In this document: piece after piece, positions 18,749 through 32,271 of the stretch
How the letters are laid out: each line of letters begins with the position of its first letter
Position numbering within the stretch: position 1 is the stretch's first letter
Assembly: GCF_018873765.1 (NCBI RefSeq)
Contig: NC_057924.1
Span: forward strand, 4,836,001 to 4,900,000
DNA: 64,000 bases
Reading direction: 5' to 3'
Source: Telopea speciosissima
Lineage: Eukaryota > Streptophyta > Magnoliopsida > Proteales > Proteaceae
Made by a program: the position numbers and the translations under genes
The notes under the pieces: model-generated
What the model was told of the DNA's origin: nothing
Database searches by the model: none
Seen by the model: the letters and a program-made list of their open reading frames with translations, nothing else

Positions 18749-21700
18749 TAAATAATTGAAAGGAAAAGGCTTTCTAATAAAAGAATAATAATGATTAACA
18801 TAGTTAATGTGAGAGGATGTAGACTCAGAGAACCCCTTCCATAATTGGGAAAGTGTTTCCTATGGGATTGTTTTCAACTCAACTTGAGAATATGACACTG
18901 TTCAATTCAACTTCATGGTGTCTATCAAATAAATTCGAATTAAGCAATCAATGTGATCCCATAAAAGAAACATGGTTCTTCTATCACGCTTCCACTCTAC
19001 TATACATTTGGATCTTTATCCTTTTAAGTGCAGTGTATTGCCCAGTGCATCTCACTTAAGAATTCAATCGGACACCTAACACTTGAGAAAATAAAAAGAC
19101 GCCGGCCATTGCCTATGTTTTAACGGATGGATTCTCAAGTGAGGTACACTGGACAGTGCCCCACACTTGAGAAGATAAAAATCCGCTACATTGATCATCA
19201 CATAATAAAAAAATTAAATATTAATATATCTGAGTTAAAGAAACCAACCCTCTAATTGGGTTATCCAAGAGAAATACATAATATAAATGAAAAGGGAAAG
19301 AGAGACGGAGAGAAACAGAGAATGCCATCCATCCGAAACATGGTCGTTCTAGTCCTGTTGGGATTAAATCCTGCCTTCACTTCACCTGTGTGGGTTAGGT
19401 TTTAGCAGTAAATCCTTTCCTATCCCAAAGAATGTGACCAGACTTCAAGTTTAAACTTTGAAGGGTAAATGAGTAAATCCTCACAACGTTTAACTTTTTG
19501 AACCCAGCCGCATTGAGAAGTAAATGAAGAGTAATGCCAAAGTGGCCGACTTATACAATATTGAAGAAGGAATCCCATAAATACCTTTCCGGAAAAGCCC
19601 TTTTAGAAATGGCAAGAAGCTCAGCACTATCCATGTACTACAAATGATCTCTCCGATACCTGGCCCGGGCTGACCATCATAGACCATTTGAAAAGATTGG
19701 ACCCTCAAACCAGCCATTGCAAGTACAGTTAGGTGAACCAATAGGAGGGTTGTAGCCGGCACAAAGATTGGCGACTCGTCGAAAGTGAACCAGCCGCTTT
19801 CGGAGTCTGTGTCACCACTACCTTCACTTGATGTGCTTTGGTCTTTCCGTGTTACTTCAAAGACAGTCTCTGATATCCCTAATAGCTTGAGAATGACAGC
19901 TAACAGCCCAAACAACCACGCAAGACGATTGTATCCTCGCCATTTTTCTGGTTATTCCACCATGCTCGGACCGATAAGCCACATCGTAGGTAATCTGATA
20001 GGGTGCTAAGGTTGTAAACCACGAAAAGAGAACCGACTACGAAGAAGGCCGGTTCGGAGACCTGCATATCAAGTTTCCAAGATTTAAGAAACTATCTTGT
20101 CATGTAATTAGCCAACTTAAATGACAATTTCTTGTAATTCATATCTTTATATATTCTCCTCCATATATATAAAAGCTACATCTTTAAAGTGCATTGGACG
20201 GTGCACTGCACTTGAGATTTGAATTTTTATCTTCTCAAGTCCAATGGTTATTGTTGGATACATTTTAAAGCTACACATTAGAGCTGCACTAGGTAGTGCA
20301 CTGCACTTGAGAGGATGAAAATCCTTTCAAGTTCAAATTGATTTGTATGTTTCATCGGCATAGTTCATATCTTTATGCTTTTACCAAAAAAAAAAGTTCA
20401 TATCTTTATGCTGTTTTATATTTTTTTTCTACGCTTTGGTTTCTGTTTTTGTTATGTTATGCCTCTGCTTCTTTATAGTCAGGATGTAAATGGATATCCA
20501 AAAATCTAAATTCGTTCTACATCTGTATCTGTTTAGGGACATCCATAGAGATATCCGGAAAAATATTTGAATACTCTGATAAAAATCCGTCCAAAAAAAA
20601 TCCAAATACTTAATAATAAAAAAATAAATAAATAATGATCTTGACGGTTTTTGAAGATTCAACAAGTTCTAGAATATGAGGAAAATAGAATAATGATCAG
20701 AGAGATGGATTGAGAGTGAATTGTATCTCCTAGGGGGAGTAGGGGTGCAAGTTTGGCCCTAATGGCCCGAACCCACCCTAGCCCGCCCTGTGCCCGAACA
20801 GGGTTTGGGTTGAGACACCTTGGCCCTGAGGGCGGGTAAGGGTTGGGAATTTTTGGCCCTAAGTCAGGGCTGGGCCGGGTTAGGGTTGAGGCCTCAGGCT
20901 AAGCCCAACCCAGCCCAACCCTGTCTTCTTCTTCCTGTTCATTCTTTTTTTTTTTGGTTCTTCTTCTTCTTCAAGCCTGGCCACCCCATGCATCTCCCTT
21001 TCCTAGCCTGCGCAGCCCATGCATCTCTCTTCATATCTCCCTCCTCCGCCCCATTATCGGGCCAATCGGGGTTGGTCTGGCCCGACCCGAGGGTGGGTCA
21101 AGGTTGGATTTTTCTAGCTCGAGTCAGTCCGGTCGGGCCTAGGCCCGCCTAAGGACACCAGGCTGGATTGGGGTTTTAAAAGGCCGGGCCCAACCTGGAC
21201 TTGCTTGTACCCTAAGGGGAGGAAGGTATGGGTTACACAAGACAGACATATAAACGAATGTTCAAAATCCAATTGACCGCATCCAAACCGTTTAGAGGTA
21301 TTCAGATTAGGCCGGAGAATATCCGGATTCGATCACATCTTATCCGTATCCGAGCCGAATCCGATCCATTTACATCCCTAGTTCATAGCCACAGGGTTTT
21401 AGTGTGAGGGGTCCTAATCCTCTCGTTCTTTTGGGGTGGGACACTTCTTGTTCTTTGTATATCTCTTTCCCCTTTTTCTGAATAAATTGATATGAAATAA
21501 AAAAAAAAAAAAAAAACACTACTACTACTCCAACTCCTAGTTCTATTTTGAATCTGTGGTGCTTTGGTTACTTATGCAATGATACATACTAATAATACTA
21601 GTAAGACTTTGAGGACCGAGTTATCCTCAAGCCACGGTGAAGGCTCTTTCACCAATGATCATCCTTGCATTTGAATGGGGAATAATGAAGGGCATTTTAG

Positions 21701-21766
21701 ACTTCTAACGTATAAAGAGAGGGAGTGATGATGACCATATATTCATGGGTGTATCCTTGGATCGGG

Positions 21767-21922
21767 CTCCTCTCCTGTGAGTCCAACGCCCAAGGAGACA
21801 TCAACGGCACTAGGTTGCTGGGTGCACCCGAATGTGTGCCTGTGTGGGGCTCAATGCGCTCAACAACCCAGCGCCGTCAAATGCCTCATCGGGCACTCGG
21901 GCTCACAGGAGAGGAGCCGAAT
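21767..21922. mobile_element. Unit B copy of the 8993-9165 hairpin MITE
   Basis: 'cgggctcctctcctgtgagt' and 'gggctcacaggagaggagcc' ends, as in unit A. Confidence 0.6.
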
Positions 21923-23162
21923 CCGTATCCTTCATTGTAGGTGAAGTAAAACTTTTCCTACAAAGATTGTTGGATGAATCCACCAAGACTCATGACTTAA
22001 TTGGCTAGTAGATGAAATTGTATGAATGGCACATAAAATCCATGACAAAAAGCAAAACTTATGGAGAGGGTTCTCTTGGCAAACGGTATACAAAGCATAG
22101 GTATGGTGTGCTCCTCTATGCCGCTTGCTCAGAGAAACTTCTTCCATTAAATTATTACGTATGTGTTTTTCAATGAGAGTAAGTTTATGTTAAATTTTAA
22201 CCAAAAAAAAAATATTAGATTAAATAATTATGTATGTATTTTTTTATAAGAGCGAAAATTTTAATGTAGCATTTTTTTATAAAACGGTTTAAAATTATAT
22301 AACCATTTAATAAACCATTCAATTTTAATTCCATTATATGAAAAACTATTCAATAATTGTTTTTTTTTATGAAAAAAAAAAGTTACACTAAAAAATTTAC
22401 TGTTATAAGAAAAGAAATAAGTGTTTATTTCTATTTTTTATAACAGTAAATTTTTTAGTCTAACTTTTTTTTGTAAAACCTTTTAAAAATCATATAACCA
22501 TTTAATAAACCATTCAATTTTGATTTCATTATATGAAATCATGTAATAAACGGTTTAATTTTCGTTTCAACACCTTCGCATTGAGAATCGAATCTACTGT
22601 ACCATTTAACCAGAACCCATCCACGGTTTTAATATCCACTTAGTTTCACCCACAAAAAAAAAGGGTTTAAACACCCCTAGGGTTGTCAATCGGTTGGTTC
22701 AGGCTGGTTTTGATTTGGGTTAAGTCAGTTTTGGTGTGGGAATGGTAAAGTCAAAACCAAACCAATAAATAAAGTTCAGTTTCAGCTTGGTTTGATTTCA
22801 AGTTGTATCGGTTTGTTATTGTGGTCGGCTTCGGTTTCGGCCCAGTTTGGATTCGATTTAACATCAGTATACAAAAAAAACTTTGAAAAATCTTAATTTT
22901 TTTTAATGGGTTTCAGGTTGTTATCGATTTTTTTATCGAGGTAGATCGGTTCTGTTTCGGTTCGAGTTTTTTAGCTGATTTTGGTTTTATTTCAAGTTCT
23001 TTTGATTTCCAATGTGATTCAGTTTCGATTTTGATTTTGGTTTTGGGATCACAATACCTCAATTCGAAAACTATCCAATAAGACATCGGTGCAATGCGGT
23101 CCAAGCCATTTCGGTTCAGTTTGGTGTCACTTTTGACAGCCCTAGACCCTAAAGACCCCTTT

Positions 23163-23337
23163 AACGGCATGCTGCCCAGTCCTGCCTGTGCTGCCCAAAC
23201 ACAGGGCCACGCGCAATGATTGCCTTACCCCCGCTCGGACAAGGCGCTCGGACAGGTGTAAGGCGGTCAGTGCATGCCACCTTGTATCTACGCAGCACGG
23301 CAAGATGGGCAGCCCGCACCGTAGAAGATCTGGATCC
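23163..23337. mobile_element. Hairpin MITE family 1, unit B copy of 10391-10565
   Basis: Same ends and core as in unit A, with a few substitutions. Intronic in pseudogene copy 3. Confidence 0.7.
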
Positions 23338-24026
23338 CCGTATCACATGCTTAAAGTAGCAGTCATTTAGGTAAAAAACATGGGCGGGTAGACTTTATTA
23401 CCGGGCAGCGCAATGTCAATGATGAAAAGGTCGCGACTTTGTGGCAATACATAGGGTAGGTACACTGGTAGGTACACTTTAAGCATTTGTGACCATACAA
23501 TGAGTAGGTGGACCTGCAAAAAGATTCTCTCCAACCATCCAACAAGGTTCCAATCACTTGTTGAATTATAAGTTCGAGTCCAGACATTCTTCAATGACAA
23601 TTAACCACTAGAAACTATCTCACACCATCCATGGGATATAGGGGTGGGACTACATCTGGGGTGCATGGTTCTAAGTATTGGTTTGTAGGGCCATATGTAT
23701 TGGTTTTTTATGTATTGTTTGTTATCCGGCTCCTCTCCAGGGAACTCAGCACCCTGGGAGTGCCAGGGGGCATCCAAGGGTTGGACTGTGTTGCACACAT
23801 CTCACGTACGCCTAGGGATGTGTGCAGCACAGCCCAACGGCTGGATGCTCCCTGGGCGTGCTGGGCTCCCTGGAGGGGAGCTCAATCCATCTATCTCTCT
23901 CTTCACCATATGAAAAGACATCTCTGCCCCCTTGTTTTGAGGATGAGTGAGATAGACACATGGGAGTGCTTGCGTAGGCCACACTCCTGAACAGAAAACT
24001 GCTTCCCTTATTATTATATGGGAAAA

Positions 24027-24196
24027 AGAACGATGTCTGGTCTTGTAGCCCCTAAGCCCAAACACATGAGTGCATGAATCTATCACTACAGCCTTCGTGA
24101 AATGAAATATTCCATACATGTATATGCCCCTGTGAGCACTTGCAGAGGCTACACGACCAGCCAAAAATCTCTTGCCCTTATATAGAAATAAAAAAT

Positions 24197-24233
<37 letters not shown>

Positions 24234-24374
24234 TTGCTTGGTCGCGTTACCCCTACGCCAGCATGGGACAAATGGGATCGCAGTACTAGGCAACCCACAT
24301 GGGGGCGGGGTAATCATTTCGCCACCGCCCTATGTATGGGTGTAGGGATTTGCGACCAAGCATCATTCTTTTTC
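24027..24374. mobile_element. Unit B copies of the 'ttggtcgcg' MITE pair
   Basis: Match 11255-11597. The (ga)n spacer at about 24198-24230 is longer than its unit A counterpart. Confidence 0.65.
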
Positions 24375-25526
24375 CTAAAAAATTACCTTCGGTAGGAAAC
24401 TAGTGTTGGTGAGGATGGAGTAAGCTGGTAGTAGACTGTAGCACAATTCAGGCAAAGAACGTAGAGCCCAACTCAACAGGAAGAGATAGCTCAAGCATTG
24501 CCAAGTGAAGCTTTGCAATGAAGGAGCCGAGGATAGGACTGTTGTTGCTCAATAGAATCTCTAGGAGACCAGTGGACCATCTCTTCATTTGGGTCAATGT
24601 TACAGCCCAGTTGGGGGTGCGCACCCAAGAAATGCAGATGGGTTCGAGTCAAAATAAATGGACTTCCAGCCCTTTGTATGAATCCTGAGTCCAGTGAGGA
24701 TGTCTTCTGTTGTGGAGCCATAGAACCACCCCACCTGTTTACCCCACTGTGTGTTGTACTCGTAGTCACAAGTCGCAACTAAGATAGCTGCCTTGACAGA
24801 TATCGAAAGATCTTTCGGATTGTCCGGATTTTCATTCATAACAAATAATACCCGACCATGATTCCATAAATTCAAGACATTTTCCAAATTTCGCTGAAGT
24901 GTTTCATAAGGTGATTTTCCTAGCAAAAGAAGAAAGGATTAACTTAAGGAGAGAGTTTTCATACATGATCGTGCATGGTGCCGGTTATGCTTTAATTTCA
25001 TTCATTGGATGGACATGATTGTGTACAATACACGGTTCGGACATGATCGTGTACAATACATGGTTCCTCATCCCCATCCAACGGTTGCAAGCACTATCGT
25101 GACATGACACTCGATTGAACTCGAGTTCATTATTTATCTCCCACCTCTTATTGTTCATGGTTTGAAATACCCTTCTCTGGCCAAATAAAAGGGCATGGGA
25201 TGGATGAAGAGATTCTCTCTTCACCATGGGTGGAGAGAAACTAGGTCCAAGAAGAAAAATGCCAAAACTCGAGAGATTTAAACATTTTACCTCAATATGA
25301 AGAACTACGTACCATTTATGAAACTTATATATCTTGCTTTAGTTTCTGCTTCATCTGGTGATAGCCCATATATAACTTCCCTTCTATGAAAGCATCCTGT
25401 TCCACTATAAAAGGGCCCTTGTATTCCTGCTATTCCGCGCCCAAATTCGAGAAAAAACGTAATAAAAGTGAAGGCAATTTTAGAAAATAAATTAAGAGAA
25501 GATGGCATTTAAAGGCTGACTCAATC

Positions 25527-25703
25527 GGACTCCTCTACTTCCACCTGCCCCTACTGTCTTGTGCGCCCCTCACACAAGTAAGGCGGAATGTACCACCTTA
25601 CCCCTGTCCAAGCACCCTGCCCGAGCGGGGGTAAGACGGTACTTTCCACCGCGCTTATGTATGAGGGCGCACGGCAGTATCGGGCAGGCAGAAGTAGAGG
25701 AGT
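25527..25703. mobile_element. Hairpin MITE family 1, unit B copy of 12757-12933
   Basis: Intron 5 of pseudogene copy 3; same arms 'ggactcctctacttcc' and 'agaagtagaggagt'. Confidence 0.75.
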
Positions 25704-27731
25704 TGGACTTGGGTGTTTTCTATGTGTTTAACTCACATGTTGTAGTACAACCAATTGGTTTCCAAACGGGTCATCCTTCGGGGCTCCGTAGAACTGTTGT
25801 GGGTTCTGAACAAATCCACTTTCGCTTTCTTTCTTGAAACCAAGTAGGAAACACATTGCCATGAGAATGATCTTTGGGTTGTTTGCGAACATATCACAGT
25901 CAACGTTGAGCATGAAAGGGGAGTTTGTCATCACTCCTGAGACTCTAGTCTGACCATTTCAAAGTTTTCAAAGTTAATATTCTAAGTAATGTAAGTGTAT
26001 TTAGATTTTGATACCTTTTAATTTGATAGTTTTCGATTGTTCTTTATCTTATTCTCAAAAGTTCTTTAAGTCAAGGTAAAATATAGTTTTCAAAAATAAT
26101 TTGAAAATGAGTTATTTTTCAAGTATACTTATCATACGATTGAATTTACCCTCGTTGAAAAAAGAAAAAAGAAAAGGTGTGTTACACAAAAGGGCAAAAA
26201 AAGTAAGGCTACAAATTATTTGACATCTCAAGTGATGTCAATAAGATGATCCTATTGCATAATGGGGGAGTCCAGCTCACGTTCACGTACGTGAGCGTAT
26301 GAAAACGGCTCACAGCCATCAAGATGGAATCCACCCCATGTGCGTACGTGAGTGTGAGCCCAACTCAATAGGGATGGTAAAGATGTACTGCTACTAGGAT
26401 ATCATTTTCGATACCAGAGACTGAAGCCTTCTTAGTTCTTACCAAGACATTCATGGCCCCTGCTTTGTAATGATGCGGGTGCTTGGGCCGCTTCTCTCTG
26501 GACACATATACCAGGTGTGGCACCACATCCGAAAGATTTCCATTGTTTTCCCATATGACCTGCAAATTAAATGTTATAAATAACAAATTAATGAATCCTA
26601 TTTGGCTTCGGTTAGTACTAAGCAAGGAATATTGGGTTACCTTAACTATACTCGGATGGTTTCTGCGTTCTATATTTGAGAAAGCTTCAAATTCACCACT
26701 CAGTTCACATGGAACGGATTTCTGAGTAGCTTCTTCAATTCTTTGGCAAAGCTCTTCATATTCATTCTGTAAACTCAAAGATAGAGATGAGAGATATATG
26801 GGAAGATATAATGGAAATTAGAAAGATCTGGAGCTATATACTACCTTAATCTTCTTCCATTCCCTTTGGAAATCTGAGGATGAGAGATGGGAAGTTGGCT
26901 TGGTGGGCTCAGTATAAAAAATACATGAAGGGGGCTCTAACTTGAACTTCATATTTTTTGCAGAAAGGCACCCAAAGCTTTGCAAACTTAGATGCTTCCA
27001 GAAGAGAATAAAAGGTAAGAGGAGAAGCTCCATCATCAGAGACATAACAAGCTAGCTTGTGAGCTGGGTAGTCTACAGCCAACAAGGAGAGCACAGTGTT
27101 GACAGTGATAATTGGTGGTTCAAGATCTGGATCTGCTGTTGTCACAAACATGTCCACTGGGGGTAGCTCATCACCAACCCTTCAATTTGACATAACTTTA
27201 GTATACACACAAAGAGTGGTTTTAGGTACTATTTTTATCATCGGAGAATGCAAAGTAGACCTAGAATGCATACCAAACACTGCCAAAAGAAAAAGAAGAA
27301 GAAGAAGAAGAAGGAAGAAAGATCTCTATATATACCATTGTAAGAGGCGTTCAGGGTAAGTGATGTAATCAACAGGAGACCATTTAGCATTCATGGTGAG
27401 GATCCAGCAGAAGGTGAACCATGACTCACAGAGGAATGCAAGCTTCCAAGCTACGCCATGAACGTTGAATGATAGTAGACGATACAAGAGGAGGAGAAGA
27501 AGGAGAAAGAAGATGATGAGGTCTAGGACTCTCTGAAGGGTGTTTCTACCAGGGATTCTCTCTTGGAGGGGAATAGAAGAGATGGGATTCGCCATGGAAA
27601 ATGGAGATTGAGAATTGGGTCACTTTTAAGAATTAAGATCGTCTTATATATATGATAATCCTGCTCGGTTTTGGTATTTTCCAAAATATCCATTAAGCTT
27701 CCTTTTCTCTAGTTGAGAGTTGGGGTGACAC

Positions 27732-27902
27732 GGATTCCTCTACTGCCGAGCTGCCCGTACTACGCTGCCCTACTGTGCAGACAAAGTAAGGCGTGCAATG
27801 ACCTGCCCAAATGCCTTGCCCGAGTGGGGGTAAGGCAATCATTTCATGCCCTATTGTGTCTGCACAATAGAGAAGTTGGGGCAGCTCGGCAGTAGAGGAT
27901 CC
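27732..27902. mobile_element. Hairpin MITE family 1, best-preserved palindrome
   Basis: 'ggattcctctactgccgagc' on the left, against 'gctcggcagtagaggatcc' on the right, an almost perfect long stem. It is the unit B counterpart of 14840-15010. Confidence 0.85.
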
Positions 27903-28900
27903 GGATCTTCATGCATCTTAGTAACAGCAAAATTTCGTCCCAATTCAAAAACACATAGTCATAGTCATAGGCCTCTATTAAGTGTCATTCCTACTAAAAT
28001 GTCTCAGTTGGAAATTTTATCCTCTCAAGTGTGGTGCAATGTTCAATGAATCTTTAAAGTTGAGAGGATGAAAATCCCTTAGTTGGTTCCTTCACTAGAT
28101 GGAGATAAATTATTTTCCAGATTATTCGTCTAGGTAGCAATTCTGCTCTCAAAAATAACAAAAAAACACCGACATATAAAATGCTATTCTATATACCATC
28201 TGCTCCTCCTGATGAGCAAGATAGAAACCAATGAAATCACTTCCAAAGAGTGTTATCAAAGAGTGCAAATGGAGTAGAGAACTTGAAGAGTAGTTAGGAG
28301 ATTAGAACGAAGAGGATAATGGAATTGTGGTCTGTGGGCTTCCAAAATGGACAAAACAACAGATGTTTTTGGTCGCTACCGTTTATACTTTACCTACAAG
28401 TGGCTGATCCAGCTAATGGTCATGAACGGTGGAGAATGGACTCAAGGACACGGAACCAACATTCTGATCCATAGGGAAAAGATGAAGCCACATTAAATGA
28501 CCTAAGAAGTGACGTCTTTCCTTCATTAATCTTCTCTTTCCTATACTTTTTTTCGTTTTTTGTTAAATTTCTCTTTCTTATACTGAAGTTAGATGCTAGC
28601 ACTGTAGCACATGCAATCACTTCACAAGTGGGTCCCAGATAAAATGATCATCTCACTCTTATTTTTGCTGTCGTTTAGTGGGGTTGATCGCTCCAGCTCC
28701 AGTCAAGGCTGGATAGAAACCTTTTCTTTGACTATCTTGCTTATGCCAACTCTCGTCTTTGGTCTTTTTGAATTGTCTTTTATCAAGAAAAATTCAATTT
28801 TATCTTAGAAAATAATTTTATTTTTCTTTTTCTTACTCTTTCCTCTTCACCTACTAAAAGGAATTATGATCTCAGGAAAACAAAAATTGGAAGAAGAATT

Positions 28901-29044
28901 TTGTCTGAGGGTGTGGTCTACGCCAGCACTCCCATGTGTCTATCTCTCTCCTCCCCATATGAAAAGATACATCTACCCCCTTGTTTTGAGGAGGAGAGAG
29001 ATAAACAAATGGGAGTGCTGGCATAGTCCACACTCTCGGACAGA
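28901..29044. mobile_element. Hairpin MITE, unit B copy of 15950-16092
   Basis: 'tgtctgagggtgtggtctac' against 'tagtccacactctcggacag'. Confidence 0.7.
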
Positions 29045-29218
29045 AAACTACTTCCCAAAAAATATATACCTTAACCTTCCATTTTCTTGACAATGAGAAC
29101 CAAGTCATTCCAAACTTTTAATAGAATGTTTTGATCACGAAGCTTCCTCGTTGAGCCAAGTGCACAACAAGTTTTCAAACAGAAGTATTCGACTTTTACA
29201 TCACAAAAGATTGGACTG

Positions 29219-29438
29219 AATTTCCCTCCACCCTACCAATGCTGTCAGTTGGGAGGCACTGGGGCGACCTAACTATAGATTTAAGTAATGCTTTGTTTGA
29301 TTTGTTTTGAGTTTCCAGGACCTTTTGGATCAGTGGTTTCTCTTTAAGGATTTTCACAGCCATTCTTTGTACCATATTTTTTAATCTCTAATACAATCTT
29401 TGTTGACCATTAGAAAAAAAAGAAATTTCCCTCCACCC
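29219..29438 (+). mobile_element. LINE tail with TSD, unit B copy
   Basis: aatttccctccaccc at 29219-29233 and 29424-29438 encloses the same 190-base tail as 16284-16473. Confidence 0.85.
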
Positions 29439-29656
29439 ATAGTGAATGGGATCCAAGAGGTGAGAATATGTATCAGAAGGGTATTTTAGAACATACAAAA
29501 ACCTTAGGAGGGATTTGTGAATCCTAGGATGGTGAGTAAATTGTCCTCTATGGGTGGAGGAAAACTGTGCCAAAGATTTACAGAAAATTAGGAGTTCAGT
29601 TCCTCTGCACAAAGGGGGAAGTTGGGGGACTTTATTTAGTTTATGGAACGCAGTTT

Positions 29657-29801
29657 TCTATTTGGGAGTGTGGCCTACGTGCACTCCCATGTGTCTATAT
29701 CCTCCCTCCTAAAAAAGGGGGCAAAAGTGTCTTTTCATATGGGGACGAGAGAGATAGACTTGTAGAAATCTTGGCATAGGCCACACTTCTGGATAGAATT
29801 C
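29657..29801. mobile_element. Hairpin MITE, unit B copy of 16713-16850
   Basis: Same arms as in unit A, with small indels in the G-run. Confidence 0.55.
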
Positions 29802-30396
29802 TTTTTTTATTTTTTTATTTATGAGACAAAAACGTTAAGTGATTCTGTGCTTCAGCGTGTATCTATGCCCAACTTCAACCACGCTCAAAATGACCGACAC
29901 CCCCGGTAACTTACTTTGATAAAGACATTTGTACAAACGAAGTCCTAGTTTTCTTTTACCCACGGTGAAGGTCCAAGTCTCTTGGCTTTACGTGAGTTGA
30001 TTGTTGGCCTCTGACTGCTGCCATGAGGTTTGCTGCTACCTTTGTCTGTAAGCTTAACTCTTGAGTTCTGCCTTGTGAAACATGAGTAATCGGATTCATC
30101 AGTCATATTAGGTGATTCATATCGGTATTGATACCATGCCGGTCTATATTGATATCGTATCAGCCATCCGGAAGCTCGATATCCGAACTGATATTGTGCA
30201 CCAAATCCATGCTGTGAGATGTAGCCAGCTGTGAGCCTTATGGCTGTATATTCTTTTCTCCCTTATTTTTCCCTTTTGTTTGATATTAATTATCGAAGAA
30301 AAAACAGATTATCTTTTTGTTTCTTTTTTACTTGATAACTTGATTGAGTTAATTGGTTTTCTTGTCTTCCAATACATGGGTTACATATTTGAGTAT

Positions 30397-30573
30397 CCAG
30401 ATCTTCTGCGGCGCTGACCCAACGGCTTTGTGCTATGTAGGACCATACGCAATGACCGTCTTATCCTCACCCATGCAAAGCGTTCGGGCAGAGGTAAGTC
30501 AATCATTACATGCGGCCTTGTGTCTACGCAGCACGGCTGTTGGGGCAGCTGGCACCGTAGGGGAACTGGATCC
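30397..30573. mobile_element. Hairpin MITE family 1, unit B copy of 17453-17629
   Basis: Almost identical to the unit A element. Confidence 0.7.
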
Positions 30574-30702
30574 CATATTTGATTAGAATTATAGAATTAG
30601 GATATCTGATAAATAAATGAAAAATTTTAGAATTATGAAACAAGAGACGTTGGAATTCTTGCTCCATGCATGACGTATCAATGTATCATCAGATTTGCAA
30701 TT

Positions 30703-30886
30703 CAGATCTTCTACGGCGCAGCTGCTCATAGCGGCTTGTGTGGCGTAGACTAGGCCATGCATGCAAAGACCGCCTTATTCTTGCCCAAATGCCTTGTCCG
30801 AACGAGAGTAAGGCGGTCATTGCGCACACGGCCCAGTCTGCGCCGCACAGGCCGCTACGGGCAACGCACCGTAGAGGATCTGGATC
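30703..30886. mobile_element. Hairpin MITE family 1, unit B copy of 17759-17942
   Basis: Almost identical to unit A; arms 'cagatcttctacggcgca' and 'accgtagaggatctg'. Confidence 0.75.
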
Positions 30887-31237
30887 ATCAGATTTGGGCT
30901 TCTATTACTTGTGTTGTCCTATTGAAAGCTCTCACGTGCCCCTTTCTCCAAAGCGAACTCGATAAACCAGTGTATTGCTTCTTCCTTGGATCTTCCAACA
31001 CCCCCTCTCCTCCAATTCTCTCTTTTTAGTTTGTTTGTTTTGGTGGCTGTTTTGGCTTCTGCTTGTTAGAAATTTTACAGGATCGATATGCCGAATCATT
31101 GAACAAGACATAAATAATAATATAAGATTCAATTCAATATGTACCCGGATCCATATCGTTTGATGAAGTATTCTTTACAACGTTTATCCCTCCCTGTTGA
31201 TCTTGTCTACTCCCTTGTCAATATAATTGTCAAAGTT

Positions 31238-31915
31238 AGCAATTGATGGTCACTGCTAACATTATTTAGATTGGGAGCAGGGACCAACCCTATTAGACTG
31301 AACAATTGATGTCTCATTCATAACGGGCTCAGTTGTTAATGGGCTCACACATAAAATACGAGTTCGGTTCCTCTGCACGTACCAAGAGGTGAACGTACAT
31401 GTGAGAGCCAACCACCTGTCCTATTTTTACCATTTACAAGGGGAAGAGGAGATTTTATGGAAATAAAATGTGATTGGCTCTGAGATGTACGTTCACCTGT
31501 TGATACGTGCAGATGATCCATTCTGTAAAATACAAACTTTACACTTTTAGAAACGGATTAACTGAATCATCTACCATTAAGGAGACCACCCTCCGCATAG
31601 AGCCTCATCCAACCATGCCTATCAGTCAACACTCATCCACTAATCTATATTCATAGAATGACTAAATGCTAACCCATAAAATTGTCAGAGCTAGCAACTA
31701 ATGGGCACTGCTAACATTATATAGACTGGGAGTAAAGACCAACCTTGTCGAACTAAACAATTGATGTCTCTTTCATAATGGGCTCACACATAAAATACAG
31801 TACAGTTTTAGAACGGATTAATTGAAGCTTCTACCACTAATGATACCACCTCCTGTATAGGGCTTCATCCAACCATACATACCCATCAGCCAACACCCAT
31901 CTATTTTTATAGTAA
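31238..31915. repeat. Diverged direct repeat, with a MITE inside the first copy
   Basis: 31238-31660 and 31685-31915 both carry 'cactgctaacattat', 'gggctcacacataaaatac' and 'atccaaccat'. The first copy is split by a foldback element at about 31359-31525 ('gaggtgaacgtacatgtgag', against 'gatgtacgttcacctg'). Part of the repeat also lies at 18294-18396, and a diverged trace is at 53520-53700. Confidence 0.6.
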
Positions 31916-32271
31916 CCGAAAACATATATAATTGGGGAGTAGGTTTAATATAGTAATAAAGCTTTGTGATCAGAAAATCAGATCTAAAGAATGTACAAAT
32001 CATTTATCCAAACTTTGATAGAAAGTGAGACATCAATTAAATAGCAAATAATATGTTAGAGCCATCCAACGGTCTGTAATTCAGATCCTCTACTTCCAAC
32101 GGTCTGTAACACCACTAAAACAACAACATAGCCAAGCTCGAGCAACCACGTTGCTTCTTATCAAGTCACAAAAAATATTACTCTTAAAGCTTTGAACTCG
32201 ATCTTCAAGGTCATGGGCTCCCACTCCTTCTCCTTCTCTCAGGTATTATTAAGGTCCCCTAATATCCATGC

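Larger units (their letters stand above)
19490..27595 (-). pseudogene. CSLH: CslH-like copy 3, multiply broken
   Basis: Same eight-exon plan as copy 2: 27595-27336, 27179-26845, 26766-26641, 26559-26443, 25949-25737, about 25441-25313, 24919-24387, and about 20062-19490. Lesions against copy 2: one extra A in the A-run 26916-26921 (exon 2 frameshift, product stopping after APFMYFLY); exon 6 acceptor changed from 'tctgag' to 'tcgag' on the plus strand, plus a missing base at ccgcg-ccc; exon 7 has four deletions (near 24893, 24857, 24604, 24503; 533 nt instead of 539), the third giving a stop shortly after GCAPPTGL and before QMKRW; exon 8 lost two bases near 19922. Exons 1, 3, 4 and 5 look fine. 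Some indels could be sequence errors, but several would all have to be wrong for the gene to be intact. Confidence 0.85.
18397..31336. repeat. Tandem segmental duplication, unit B (about 12.9 kb)
   Basis: Second tandem copy of 5604-18396. At the junction near 18390-18400, sequence homologous to 31320-31336 ('gggctcagttgtt') switches to sequence homologous to 5608 onward ('tttcttcaaccagtcttg'), with only a few bases of microhomology ('gttg'/'gat'). Unit B contains CslH copy 3, which is broken, and duplicates of every repeat in unit A. Confidence 0.95.
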
